Below are positions 35,815 to 44,746 of a DNA stretch of 64,000 bases, one piece after another (within the stretch, counting starts at the first letter, position 1; the number at the start of each line of letters is the position of its first letter). Position numbers and translations under genes: made by a program. The notes beneath the pieces are model-generated. The model made no database searches, was not told the DNA's origin, and saw only the letters and a program-made list of their open reading frames with translations. The DNA is from SZUA-430 sp034440355 (GTDB lineage Bacteria; Pseudomonadota; Alphaproteobacteria; Micropepsales; Micropepsaceae), in assembly GCA_034440355.1 (NCBI GenBank), contig JAWXBY010000123.1, forward strand, positions 1-64,000, written 5' to 3'.

Positions 35815-38145
35815 ATGACGAGAGTACTGGGAACGGCGTTGACGCTCTGTATGGCTCTTATTTTGAGCGTCATGCCGTCTTTCGCACAGCCTGCCGATGG
35901 TCCGTCAGTTCAACGGATTCAAGTCGAAGGCAATCAGCGCATAGAAGAATCGACCGTGCTTTCGTACATGGTCATTCGTGAAGGCCAGCCATATACGCAG
36001 GCCCTGGTTGACCAATCCTTAAAGACGCTGTTCGCGACGGGTCTGTTCGCCGACGTTCAGATCGATCAGCAGAACGGCTCTGTGATCGTGAAGGTGGTCG
36101 AAAATCCGATCATCAATCGCATCGCGTTCGAGGGTAACTCGAAGATCTCGCAGAAGACGCTCGAAGACGAAGTGCAGCTGAAGCCGCGCATGGTGTTCAC
36201 GCGCGCGAAGGTGCAGTCGGACGTTCAGCGCATCATCGAAGTCTATCGCCGCGGCGGTCGCTTTGCGGCGCAGGTCGAACCGAAGACGGTTCAGCTCGCG
36301 CAGAACCGCGTCGACCTCGTGTTCGAAATCAACGAGGGCCCGACGACGGGCGTCAGCCGAATCATCTTCATCGGCAACAAGGCGTTCAGCGACTCGACGT
36401 TGCGCGACAAGATTGCGACCGGCGAATCGATCTGGTGGAACTTCCTGCAGTCGAACGACAACTACGATCCGGATCGTCTGACGTTCGACCGCGAGCAGCT
36501 TCGCCGCTATTACCTGAGCCAGGGCTATGCGGACTTCCGCGTAATCTCCGCGGTCGCCGAACTCGCGCCCGACCGCAGCGGCTTCTACATCACCTTCACG
36601 ATCGAAGAAGGCGAGCTCTACAACTTCGGCAAAGTCGAAATCGACACGAAGTTGAAAGACATCCCGGTCGGCGAGCTGCAGCAGTTGATTCGCTTCGGCA
36701 ACGGGGAGCAGTACAACGCCGAACTCATCGACAAGAGCGTTGACGCCTTGACGTTGGCCGCCGGCACGAAGGGCTATGCCTTCGTCGACATTCGTCCGCG
36801 CGTCCGCCGCAACAAGGAAGACCGCACCGTCGACGTCGTCTTCAAGATGGAAGAAGGCCCGCGCGTCTACGTCGAACGAATCAACATCGTCGGCAACACG
36901 CGCACACTCGACAAGGTCATTCGCCGCGAAGTTCGGCTCGTTGAGGGCGACGCGTTCAACCGCGTGCTGATCAACCGCTCGCGCTCACGCATTCGCGGTC
37001 TCGGTTACTTCAAGAAGGTCGAGATCAACGAAGAGCCCGGCACAGCGCCGGACCGCACAGTCCTGAACGTCGAGGTCGAAGAGCAATCGACGGGTGAGTT
37101 CTCGGTCAGCGCCGGCTTCTCGTCGGCCGACAATATCGTCGGCGCGGTGAGCTTGACGGAAAAGAACTTGCTCGGCCGCGGTCAATTCCTGCGTCTGCAA
37201 GTCTCGGTATCGAGCATTCGTCAGCAGGTCGACCTCCGCTTCACGGAGCCGTACTTCCTCGACCGCAACATGTCGGCCGGTTTCGACATCTACAACACGC
37301 ACGCGGTCTACGACGAACAGAACTATGAAGCGGACATCCGCGGCATCGGTCTGCGTCTCGGCTTCCCCGTGTCTGAGTTTGGCCGCATGGGCCTGCGCTA
37401 CACGCTGCGTCAAGACGACGTGACGTATTCGATCGGCGGCGTCGCGGGCCAGACTCTTGGTACGACGACGCTGTCGCTGGTCGGCTTCACGTACGCCTAT
37501 GACGAAAAAGACGATCCGATCGAGCCGAAGAACGGCTTCGATTTCTCGCTGAGCAACGACGTGTCGGGGCTCGGCGGCGACAAGAAGTACATCCGTACGG
37601 AAATGACGTCGAATTGGTACAAGCGCCTCTGGACGGACGACCTCGTCCTCAATCTGGCTGCGACTGCCGGTTATGTCGTGGCCTACGGCGACGAAGTTCT
37701 TGAGGTCAACGACCGCTTCTTCAAGGGCGGCGGCTCGTTCCGCGGCTTCAAGACATCGGGCCTTGGCCCGCGCGATACCGCACCGATCAACGACGGGGGC
37801 ACGCCCCAATCCGTCGGCGGCGAAGCCTACGCAATCGGCACCGTCGAGCTGCGGTTCCCGAACTTCCTGCCGGATGAGCTTGGCATCAAGACCAGCCTTT
37901 TCTCGGACTTTGGTACGGTGGGCATTGTCGCGGATAAACCTGCGTGTGTTGACGGCCCTCCGCTGGCGCCCGGGGCGAACGACGTTTGCATCGCGGACGA
38001 CCTAGCGTTGCGTGCGTCAGCTGGTCTCAGCGTCTATTGGAACTCGCCTTTTGGTCCGGTCCGCCTTGATTTCTCCCAAGTTTTGAACAAAGAAGACTAC
38101 GACCAAACCGAGGCCTTCCGCTTCAGCGCAGGTACGAAGTTTTAG
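35815..38145 (+). CDS. bamA: Outer membrane protein assembly factor BamA
   Basis: 776-residue Omp85 protein inserting beta-barrels. Signal peptide MTRVLGTALTLCMALILSVMPSFA, then five POTRA domains (the first around VQRIQVEGNQRIEESTVLSYM, the fifth around VYVERINIVGNTRTLDKVIRREVRL), then a 16-strand barrel ending with a Phe (FSAGTKF). The lid-loop motif is in FKGGGSFRGFKTSGLGP (the conserved VRGF/Y-like RGF). Codon use here is C-rich compared with the flanking genes, consistent with high expression. Confidence 0.97.
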   Translation: MTRVLGTALTLCMALILSVMPSFAQPADGPSVQRIQVEGNQRIEESTVLSYMVIREGQPYTQALVDQSLKTLFATGLFADVQIDQQNGSVIVKVVENPIINRIAFEGNSKISQKTLEDEVQLKPRMVFTRAKVQSDVQRIIEVYRRGGRFAAQVEPKTVQLAQNRVDLVFEINEGPTTGVSRIIFIGNKAFSDSTLRDKIATGESIWWNFLQSNDNYDPDRLTFDREQLRRYYLSQGYADFRVISAVAELAPDRSGFYITFTIEEGELYNFGKVEIDTKLKDIPVGELQQLIRFGNGEQYNAELIDKSVDALTLAAGTKGYAFVDIRPRVRRNKEDRTVDVVFKMEEGPRVYVERINIVGNTRTLDKVIRREVRLVEGDAFNRVLINRSRSRIRGLGYFKKVEINEEPGTAPDRTVLNVEVEEQSTGEFSVSAGFSSADNIVGAVSLTEKNLLGRGQFLRLQVSVSSIRQQVDLRFTEPYFLDRNMSAGFDIYNTHAVYDEQNYEADIRGIGLRLGFPVSEFGRMGLRYTLRQDDVTYSIGGVAGQTLGTTTLSLVGFTYAYDEKDDPIEPKNGFDFSLSNDVSGLGGDKKYIRTEMTSNWYKRLWTDDLVLNLAATAGYVVAYGDEVLEVNDRFFKGGGSFRGFKTSGLGPRDTAPINDGGTPQSVGGEAYAIGTVELRFPNFLPDELGIKTSLFSDFGTVGIVADKPACVDGPPLAPGANDVCIADDLALRASAGLSVYWNSPFGPVRLDFSQVLNKEDYDQTEAFRFSAGTKF

Positions 38146-38170
38146 TCCGCTCTCCAGGAGTTAGATTGAT

Positions 38171-38851
38171 ATGAATACGACAAAGGCCCTTTGGGCCGTT
38201 GCCGCGGCTGCGGCAGCAAGCATGACTTTCGGTAGTGTTACCGCGATGGCCCAACCGGCCGCGCCTGCGAAACCGGCAGCGCCGGCCGCGGCGAAGCCGG
38301 CTGGAACGCGTGCACCGGCCGCCGTGATCCTGTTCCTTGATCGCGCGACCGTGCTGCGTCAGTCGAACGTCGGCAAGGACATGTATGTCCAGGTCGAGAA
38401 TCTTGCCAAGAAGATGGAAACGGACTTCGCTGGCGAGAACAAAAAGCTTCAGGCCGACGTCCAGGCGCTGCAGCAGCAGGCCGCCATCATGCAACCCGAC
38501 GCCCGCCAGGCGAAGGTGAAGGAACTTGAAGGACGCCGTCAGGCCTTCCAGAAGAAGGTTCAGGACCGTCAGGCCGCCATCCAGGCCGGTCTCGCCAACT
38601 CGCGTACGCAGGTCGAAAAAGCTCTCGGTCCGATCCTTGAAAAGATCATGACGGAGCGCAGCGCAAACCTGTTGCTCGACCGTGGCTTGGTCGTTCTTGG
38701 GGCCACGGATCTCGACGTCACGCAGACGGTTATCGCGCGTCTGAATACGGCTCTGCCGAAGGTTACGGTGACGCCGGTTGCGCCGCCGAAGGCCGGTGCG
38801 AAGCCCGGCGCCGCCCCGGCGAAACCCGCAGCTCCGAAGCCGGCCGGCTAG
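38171..38851 (+). CDS. OmpH/Skp family periplasmic chaperone
   Basis: 226 residues. Signal peptide (MNTTKALWAVAAAAAASMTFGSVTAMA), then an Ala/Pro/Lys-rich linker, a body with long coiled-coil arms (NLAKKMETDFAGENKKLQADVQALQQQAAIMQPDARQAKVKELEGRRQAFQKKVQDRQAAI) and a second AP-rich tail. Skp trimers hold unfolded outer-membrane proteins for BamA, its neighbour. The Ala/Pro/Lys tails at both ends are longer than in E. coli Skp (161 residues). Confidence 0.88.
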   Translation: MNTTKALWAVAAAAAASMTFGSVTAMAQPAAPAKPAAPAAAKPAGTRAPAAVILFLDRATVLRQSNVGKDMYVQVENLAKKMETDFAGENKKLQADVQALQQQAAIMQPDARQAKVKELEGRRQAFQKKVQDRQAAIQAGLANSRTQVEKALGPILEKIMTERSANLLLDRGLVVLGATDLDVTQTVIARLNTALPKVTVTPVAPPKAGAKPGAAPAKPAAPKPAG

Positions 38852-38886
38852 TCTGCCGCCCATCGGGACTTCATATGTTGAAGGCC

Positions 38887-38915
38887 AAGGGCCGAACCCA
38901 AAAGGTTCGGTCCTT
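38887..38915 (+). promoter_or_regulatory. Hairpin between ompH and lpxD
   Basis: 12-bp stem AAGGGCCGAACC / GGTTCGGTCCTT (one G-T pair) around a 5-nt CAAAA loop. Only a TCGTCTATT sequence follows, so termination would be partial. It probably sets a step-down between the abundant chaperone and the lipid A genes or protects the upstream 3' end. Confidence 0.5.
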
Positions 38916-38932
38916 CGTCTATTGTAGGGCTC

Positions 38933-39976
38933 ATGGCCGACCCACGATTCTATGATAATGCCGGACCGCTGACGCTCGCGCAGGTCGTGGAGCTAACGGG
39001 CGGAAAGACGGTCGCGGGCGTCGAAGCGCGGGTCGCGGACGTTGCGGCTCTTGACAGTGCAGGCCCCGGACAAATTTCCTATTGCGACGGCCCGAAGTTC
39101 AAAGGCGCGCTCGAGAAAACGCAGGCGAGCGTCGTTCTTGTTACCACCGCTCTTGCGGCGAGTGTTCCATCGGGCGCGATTGCTGTGTTGTGCGATCGGC
39201 CGCAACTTGCGTTCGCGAAGATTTCGACGGCGCTGTATCCGAACTCGATTCATCTCTGGCCGATCGGTAAACCACCCGTTCACGCGATCGCGGCGAGCGC
39301 GCGCGTCGGCGAGGGCGCGGTCATTGCGCCGGGCGTCTTCATTGGTGAGGACGTCGAGATCGGGAACGACTGCGTGATCGGGCCGGGCACGGTCATCGCG
39401 CGCGGCGTTCGTATCGGGCACAAGGCGTGGCTGGGCGCGCACGTGAAGATCAGTCATACGCTGATCGGCGACCGCTGCACGATCCACGGCGGCGCGGCGA
39501 TCGGTCAGGACGGGTTTGGCTATGTCGCCGGCGCGGCGGGTCACTTCAAGATCCCTCAGCTTGGGCGGGTTATTATCCAAGATGACGTTGAGATCGGGGC
39601 GAATACGGCCATCGACCGCGGGGCCTTGGGTGACACGCTGATCGGGGAGGGGACCAAAATTGATAATCTGGTCCAGATCGGGCACAACATCCGCGTCGGG
39701 CGGCGGAGCCTTATTGCGGCTCAGGTCGGGTTCGCTGGCAGTTCCGAAGTCGGCGACTACGTGGTCTTCGGGGGCCAGGTCGGCGTCGCGGACCACCTGA
39801 AGATCGGCGCGGGCGCCATTGTCGCCGCCAAGTCGGGCGTGACGCGCTCGCTCGAAGGCGGCAAGGTCCACGGCGGCTTCCCGGCAAAACCGATCGAGCA
39901 ATGGCGGCGCGAAGTGGGAACACTGTCGCGGCTGGCAAAGGGAAAACGGAACAAAGATGAGCGCGATGGAAGCTAA
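38933..39976 (+). CDS. lpxD: UDP-3-O-acylglucosamine N-acyltransferase
   Basis: 347-residue third enzyme of lipid A synthesis, adding the N-linked hydroxyacyl chain from acyl-ACP. An N-terminal uridine-binding domain (to about residue 100) is followed by a left-handed beta-helix of hexapeptide repeats (GEGAVIAPGVFIGEDVEIGNDCVIGPGTVI...). The catalytic His is in AGAAGHFKIPQLG. Overlaps fabZ by 20 bases. Confidence 0.96.
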   Translation: MADPRFYDNAGPLTLAQVVELTGGKTVAGVEARVADVAALDSAGPGQISYCDGPKFKGALEKTQASVVLVTTALAASVPSGAIAVLCDRPQLAFAKISTALYPNSIHLWPIGKPPVHAIAASARVGEGAVIAPGVFIGEDVEIGNDCVIGPGTVIARGVRIGHKAWLGAHVKISHTLIGDRCTIHGGAAIGQDGFGYVAGAAGHFKIPQLGRVIIQDDVEIGANTAIDRGALGDTLIGEGTKIDNLVQIGHNIRVGRRSLIAAQVGFAGSSEVGDYVVFGGQVGVADHLKIGAGAIVAAKSGVTRSLEGGKVHGGFPAKPIEQWRREVGTLSRLAKGKRNKDERDGS

Positions 39977-40451
39977 GACCGAGCTTCAGACCGCCGACAC
40001 CAAGCGGATCATGGAGCTGCTGCCGCATCGGCCGCCGATGCTGCTGATCGACAAGATGATCGATATCGTTCCAAACGTCAGCGCCACAGGGGTGCGCGCG
40101 GTTTCGATCAGCGATCCGATCTTTCTTGGACATTTTCCCGGATACCCGATTATGCCCGGCGTTCTGATCGTCGAGGCGATGGCGCAGACGGCCGGCGCGC
40201 TCGTCATGCATTCAATGAATGCGAGCGCGGAAGATAAGCTCGTTTACTTTATGGCGATCGACCGCGCGCGGTTTCGTGCGCCGGTAATGCCCGGCGAGAT
40301 TTTGACAATTCCCGTCAAATTGCAGCGCGCGCGCAAGCCCGTCTGGCGGTTTACGGGCGAGGCCTATGTGAACGGCAAATTGTGCGCCGAGGCAGAGTTC
40401 AGTGCGATGATCATGGACAAAAACGGAAAGCCGGCGAACGTTGATGACTAA
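39957..40451 (+). CDS. fabZ: 3-hydroxyacyl-ACP dehydratase FabZ
   Basis: 164-residue hot-dog-fold dehydratase of fatty-acid elongation. LLPHRPPMLLIDK, GHFPGYPIMPGVLIVEAMAQTAG (catalytic His and, further on, Glu) and DRARFRAPVMPGE are diagnostic. Its first codons lie within lpxD and its last within lpxA, so lipid A and fatty-acid enzymes competing for hydroxyacyl-ACP are made from one message. Confidence 0.96.
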   Translation: MSAMEAKTELQTADTKRIMELLPHRPPMLLIDKMIDIVPNVSATGVRAVSISDPIFLGHFPGYPIMPGVLIVEAMAQTAGALVMHSMNASAEDKLVYFMAIDRARFRAPVMPGEILTIPVKLQRARKPVWRFTGEAYVNGKLCAEAEFSAMIMDKNGKPANVDD

Positions 40452-41253
40452 AATCCACCCGAGTGCCGTTATCGAGCGCGGCGCGAAAGTTCACGAAAGC
40501 GTCGAGATCGGTCCGTTCTGCGTGGTCGGTGCGAATGTCGTACTGCATGAGAATGTGCGGCTGATCAATCATGTCTGCGTCGACGGACACACGACGATCG
40601 GGAAGGATACCGTCGTCTATCCGTTCGCGTCGCTGGGTCAGCCGCCGCAGAGCTTGGCCTACAAGGGCGAGCCAACGGAACTCGTCATCGGTGCGAACAA
40701 CATCATCCGCGAGCACGTGACGATGAACCCCGGCACCGCCAAGGGCGGCGCCATGACGCGCGTCGGCGACAACTGCATGTTCATGGCCGACAGCCACGTC
40801 GCACATGATTGCATCGTCGGCAGCAACTGCGTGTTCGCCAACAATGCGATGGTCGGCGGTCACGTCGTCATCGAGGATTTCGTTTGGCTGGGCGGCGGCG
40901 CCGCCGTCCATCAGTTCAGCCGCATCGGCAAGCATGCGTTCGTCGGAGGCATGGCGGGGCTTGAGGGCGATCTTATCCCTTATGGGTCGGTGATGGGCAA
41001 TCGCGCCTTTCTTGCCGGTCTCAACCTTGTCGGATTGAAGCGCCGCAGCTTTACGCGCGACCAGATCCATGAGTTGCGCAACGCGTATCGTTTGCTGTTC
41101 GCGCAAGAAGGCACCTTCCAGGAGCGGCTGGCCGACGTCGCCGAGTTGTTCGCGAACAATGCCGAGGTCATGGATATCGTGAACTTCGTTCGCGCCGGCG
41201 GCAATCGTCCGCTGTGCATGCCCAACCGCGAGAGCCGCGCCGAAGCGACGTGA
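40444..41253 (+). CDS. lpxA: UDP-N-acetylglucosamine acyltransferase
   Basis: 269-residue first enzyme of lipid A synthesis. Hexapeptide beta-helix starting KIHPSAVIERGAKVHESVEIGPFCVVG; catalytic-His neighbourhood MADSHVAHDCIVGSNC; C-terminal helical domain (GLKRRSFTRDQIHELRNAYRLLF). ATG at 40444 is preferred over the TTG codon immediately before it. Overlaps the fabZ end and the lpxI start. Confidence 0.96.
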   Translation: MTKIHPSAVIERGAKVHESVEIGPFCVVGANVVLHENVRLINHVCVDGHTTIGKDTVVYPFASLGQPPQSLAYKGEPTELVIGANNIIREHVTMNPGTAKGGAMTRVGDNCMFMADSHVAHDCIVGSNCVFANNAMVGGHVVIEDFVWLGGGAAVHQFSRIGKHAFVGGMAGLEGDLIPYGSVMGNRAFLAGLNLVGLKRRSFTRDQIHELRNAYRLLFAQEGTFQERLADVAELFANNAEVMDIVNFVRAGGNRPLCMPNRESRAEAT

Positions 41254-42080
41254 CGGCGGCGCAGCGCAAGCTTGGGATTGTTGCGGGCTCCGGCGACATG
41301 CCGCGCCAAATCGTGCAAGCGTGCGAACGCGTGGGGCGTCCTTACTTTGTCGCCGCGGTCGACGAGTTCGCCGAGACGTTCGAAGCGGCCATTCCCCATG
41401 AGCGCAATCGTATCAGCAAGATCGGTGCGACGTTCGCTGCTCTGCAACGTAACGGCTGTCAGGACGTCGTGTTCGCGGGCAAGCTCGCGCGGCCGGACGG
41501 CGGCAAGGTCAAGCTGCGGCCGGATTGGGGCGGGCTCGTCTTTCTCGTGCGGCTGCTCGGGACGTTGGAGCGCAGCGACGATCGCCTGCATCGCACGATC
41601 GCCGCGATGCTGGCGGCGCGCGGCATGACCGTTGTGTCGCCTTTGATGGTCGCGCCTGGTTTGACAGCGGCTGCGGGATGTTTGACGCGCACGACGCCGA
41701 CGGACACGGTCAGAGCCACATTCAAGACCGCGCTGAAACTCGCCAAGGAACATGGTGCGACGAAGCAGGGGCAAGCAGTCGTCGTTGAGGGCGGCATGGT
41801 GATCGCGCGCGAGGCGCGCGCCGGGACCGATGCGATGCTGGCTTCGCTCGATGCGGGACCGCGATCGAGCGCCGTGCTCGTCAAGGCGATGGCGCCGACT
41901 CAGCTTATGACTATTGATCCGCCGGCGATCGGCGAGGGCACCGTGGTGAACGCAGCGAAGGCGGGTTTGGCCGGCATTCTGATCGAGGCCGGCCGCAGCG
42001 TGATTATGGACGAAGCGCGCGTGCGTGCGCGCGCAGATGAGCTTGGCCTCTTCGTGTGTGCGGATTCGGTGGACGCATGA
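41250..42080 (+). CDS. lpxI: UDP-2,3-diacylglucosamine pyrophosphatase LpxI
   Basis: 276-residue LpxI, which in alphaproteobacteria replaces LpxH, hydrolysing UDP-diacylglucosamine to lipid X. KLGIVAGSGDMPRQIVQAC opens the N-terminal domain; DVVFAGKLARPDGG and the C-terminal MAPTQLMTIDPPAIGEGTVVNAAKAGLAGILIEAG (Asp in TIDPP) are conserved. GTG start at 41250 overlaps the lpxA TGA. Overlaps lpxB by four bases. Confidence 0.94.
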   Translation: MTAAQRKLGIVAGSGDMPRQIVQACERVGRPYFVAAVDEFAETFEAAIPHERNRISKIGATFAALQRNGCQDVVFAGKLARPDGGKVKLRPDWGGLVFLVRLLGTLERSDDRLHRTIAAMLAARGMTVVSPLMVAPGLTAAAGCLTRTTPTDTVRATFKTALKLAKEHGATKQGQAVVVEGGMVIAREARAGTDAMLASLDAGPRSSAVLVKAMAPTQLMTIDPPAIGEGTVVNAAKAGLAGILIEAGRSVIMDEARVRARADELGLFVCADSVDA

Positions 42081-43294
42081 CGGACCTGGCGCCCGCCGTA
42101 ACACCGACGATCATGCTTGTCGCCGGCGAGCCCTCCGGGGATGCGCTTGGCGGGCAGTTGATCGAGGGGCTGAAGGAGCTCACCGGCGGGAATGTGCGCG
42201 TGATCGGCGTCGGCGGGCCGATGATGCGGGCGGGAGGGCTGCAGAGCCTTTATCCGCTCGATGATACGTCGGTGATGGGTTTGCGCGAGGTGGTGCCGCG
42301 TATTCCGCGCATTCTCGCGCGCGTTCGTCAGGCGGCGGAATTTGCCGCGAAGATGAAACCGGACATCACGGTGACGATCGACAGTCCCGACTTCACGCAT
42401 CGGGTGGCGCGGGCCATTCGGCGCAGGGCGCCGGATCTGAAGCTCGTCAGCTATGTCGCGCCGCAAGTTTGGGCTTCGCGCGCGGATCGCGCCAAGAAGA
42501 TGGCGACTTATTTCGACCACGTGCTGTGTCTGCTGCCGTTCGAAGTGCCGTTTTTCGCCGATGCCGGATTGAAGGCGACGTTCGTCGGGCACCCGGTCGT
42601 CGAACGTGCCCCGACGGCGGGCCTCGGCGCGACGTTCCGGGCGAAGTACGGCATCGGGGTGGACGAGCGGATCTTGGTTTTGCTGCCCGGAAGCCGGCTC
42701 AATGAGGTGCGCTTCTTGTGGCCGGTGTTTCGCGAAGCGATAGAGCTGACCGAGGCGAAGGTGGGCAAGTTGCGCGTCGTCGTGCCCACGGTCGCGAATG
42801 TGGCGGCGAACGTGAAGGCGCGGGTGGCGACGTGGGATCATCCGGTGATCGTTGTCGAGGACGCGAAGGAGAAGTTCGCCGCGTTCGAGGCGGCCGATGT
42901 GGCGCTGGCTGCGTCCGGCACTGTGTCCACGGAATTGGCGTTGAGTGCGACGCCGATGGTGATCGGGTACAAGGTCGGCAAACTGACCGCGATGATTGCG
43001 CGGCGGTACATCCGCGTGCCGTTCGTGACGCTGGTCAATTTGATCCTGAACCGGCGGGCGATTCCGGAGCTTATTCAGGAAGACTGCACGCCGGAGAAGT
43101 TGTCGGCGGAGTTGATCCAGCTGATCATGAACCCGGCTGCGCGCGTGGCGCAGGTGACGGCCTCGGCAGAGGCCGTCAAGGCGCTTGGCCTGGGCGATGA
43201 GAAGCCGAGCTTGCGCGCGGCGCGCGCCGTGCTGGCGATCTTGCGCGAGCCCAAAAAGAAAAAAGGGGCCGCGCCCGAAGGCGCTGCCCCTTAA
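42077..43294 (+). CDS. lpxB: Lipid-A-disaccharide synthase
   Basis: 405-residue family GT19 glycosyltransferase joining lipid X and UDP-diacylglucosamine. MLVAGEPSGDALGGQLI at the N-terminus, TIDSPDFTHRVAR, YVAPQVWASRADRAKKM, LLPGSRLNEVRFLWP and AASGTVSTELAL are typical. The last codons encode PKKKKGAAPEGAAP, a tail dictated by the gltA terminator hairpin that occupies the same DNA. Start at 42077 (ATGA overlap with lpxI). Confidence 0.95.
   Translation: MTDLAPAVTPTIMLVAGEPSGDALGGQLIEGLKELTGGNVRVIGVGGPMMRAGGLQSLYPLDDTSVMGLREVVPRIPRILARVRQAAEFAAKMKPDITVTIDSPDFTHRVARAIRRRAPDLKLVSYVAPQVWASRADRAKKMATYFDHVLCLLPFEVPFFADAGLKATFVGHPVVERAPTAGLGATFRAKYGIGVDERILVLLPGSRLNEVRFLWPVFREAIELTEAKVGKLRVVVPTVANVAANVKARVATWDHPVIVVEDAKEKFAAFEAADVALAASGTVSTELALSATPMVIGYKVGKLTAMIARRYIRVPFVTLVNLILNRRAIPELIQEDCTPEKLSAELIQLIMNPAARVAQVTASAEAVKALGLGDEKPSLRAARAVLAILREPKKKKGAAPEGAAP
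43265..43290 (-). terminator. gltA intrinsic terminator inside the 3' end of lpxB
   Basis: 11-position stem (one mismatch) with a 4-nt loop; read on the minus strand the loop is TTCG closed by C-G, an extra-stable UUCG tetraloop, and the 3' side runs into TTTTTTCTTTTT. It lies 20 nt past the gltA stop. On the plus strand the same bases are lpxB codons. Confidence 0.88.
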
Positions 43295-43309
43295 GCCGGG
43301 CGTTGCGGT

Positions 43310-44623
43310 TCAACGCTTATGCAGCGGCGTGTAATCGCGGTGCGGAGCGCCGACGTAGAGTTGGCGCGGGCGGCCGATCTTTTGGCTCGGGTCTTCGATC
43401 ATCTCGGCCCATTGCGCGATCCAACCGACCGTGCGGGCGACGGCGAAGAGCACCGTGAACATCGAGGTCGGGAAGCCCAACGCCTTCAGCGTGATGCCCG
43501 AATAGAAGTCGATGTTCGGATAGAGCTTCTTCTCGACGAAGTACGGGTCGTGCAGTGCAATCTTTTCGAGTTCCATCGCGACCTGTAGAAGCGGGTCGTT
43601 GCGGATGCCGAGTTCGTCCAGCACCTCGTGACACGTCTGCTGCATGACCTTCGCGCGCGGGTCGTAGTTCTTGTACACGCGATGGCCGAAGCCCATGAGG
43701 CGGAAACCCGAGTTCTTGTCCTTGGCGCGCGCCACGTATTCGGGAATGCGCTTCACGTCGCCGATTTCTTCCAACATCTTCAGCGCTGCTTCGTTGGCGC
43801 CGCCGTGGGCGGGGCCCCAGAGGCACGCGATGCCGGCGGCGATGCAGGCGAAGGGGTTCGCGCCCGACGAGCCGGCGAGACGCACGGTCGAGGTCGACGC
43901 GTTCTGCTCGTGGTCGGCGTGCAGGATGAAGATGCGGTCGAGCGCGCGGGCCAGAACCGGATTGCCCTTGTATTCTTCGGCGGGCACCGCAAAGCACATG
44001 CGCAGGAAGTTCTCGGAGTAGTTCAGCTCGTTCTGCGGATAGATGAACGGCTGGCCGACCGAGTATTTGTAGGCCATCGCGGCGATCGTCGGCATCTTGG
44101 CGATCATGCGGTGGCTGGCGACCGTGCGCTGCACTGGATCGTTGATGTCGGTGGAGTCGTGGTAGAACGCCGACAGCGCACCGACGACACCGCACATGAT
44201 CGCCATCGGATGCGCGTCGCGGCGGAAGCCGCGGAAGAACTGGCTGATCTGTTCATGCACCATCGTGTGGCGCGTGATCTGATTGCTGAACGTCTTCAAC
44301 TGCGTGGGCGACGGCAGTTCGCCGTGCAGCAGCAGATAGCAGACTTCGATGAAGTCGCTTTGCTCGGCCAACTGATCGATCGGATAGCCGCGATAAAGCA
44401 GAACGCCTTCATCGCCGTCGATATAGGTGATTGCGCTTTCGCAGCTTGCGGTCGCCGTGAAGCCGGGGTCGTACGTGAAGACGTTGCCCTCGGAGTAGAG
44501 CTTTCGAATGTCGATGACGTCCGGGCCGACTGTGCCGTGCGAGACGGGCAGGTCGATCGTTTTGCTTTTCAGCGTGACGGTGGCGTTGCCGCCGGGCTTG
44601 GACGCGAAGGGGGGCTTCGGCAT
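43310..44623 (-). CDS. gltA: Citrate synthase (type II)
   Basis: 437-residue hexameric-type TCA-cycle enzyme condensing oxaloacetate with acetyl-CoA. Catalytic residues are in LWGPAHGGANEA (His), GFGHRVYKNYDPRA (His) and NIDFYSGITL (Asp). The start at 44623 follows GGAGG; the upstream extension is poor. gltX lies upstream on the same strand, with 123 bp between containing an AT-rich stretch (44682-44701 and around) suitable for its own promoter. Confidence 0.97.
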   Translation of the reverse strand: MPKPPFASKPGGNATVTLKSKTIDLPVSHGTVGPDVIDIRKLYSEGNVFTYDPGFTATASCESAITYIDGDEGVLLYRGYPIDQLAEQSDFIEVCYLLLHGELPSPTQLKTFSNQITRHTMVHEQISQFFRGFRRDAHPMAIMCGVVGALSAFYHDSTDINDPVQRTVASHRMIAKMPTIAAMAYKYSVGQPFIYPQNELNYSENFLRMCFAVPAEEYKGNPVLARALDRIFILHADHEQNASTSTVRLAGSSGANPFACIAAGIACLWGPAHGGANEAALKMLEEIGDVKRIPEYVARAKDKNSGFRLMGFGHRVYKNYDPRAKVMQQTCHEVLDELGIRNDPLLQVAMELEKIALHDPYFVEKKLYPNIDFYSGITLKALGFPTSMFTVLFAVARTVGWIAQWAEMIEDPSQKIGRPRQLYVGAPHRDYTPLHKR

Positions 44624-44746
44624 GGGGACCTCCAGTGACGTTGGGGCGCCGGAACTGAGTCTCAGCAATTGTGCGCCGCAATATATTCGAATTCGTATAC
44701 GCCGCGTGAACTCTGATTTACCACACGTTCTGGGATAGGGGAGGGC

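Noticed and set aside
44672..44705. AT-rich near-palindrome around GAATTC upstream of gltA
   Set aside because: Could be an operator, but arms are imperfect and it is as well explained as the AT-rich part of the gltA promoter.
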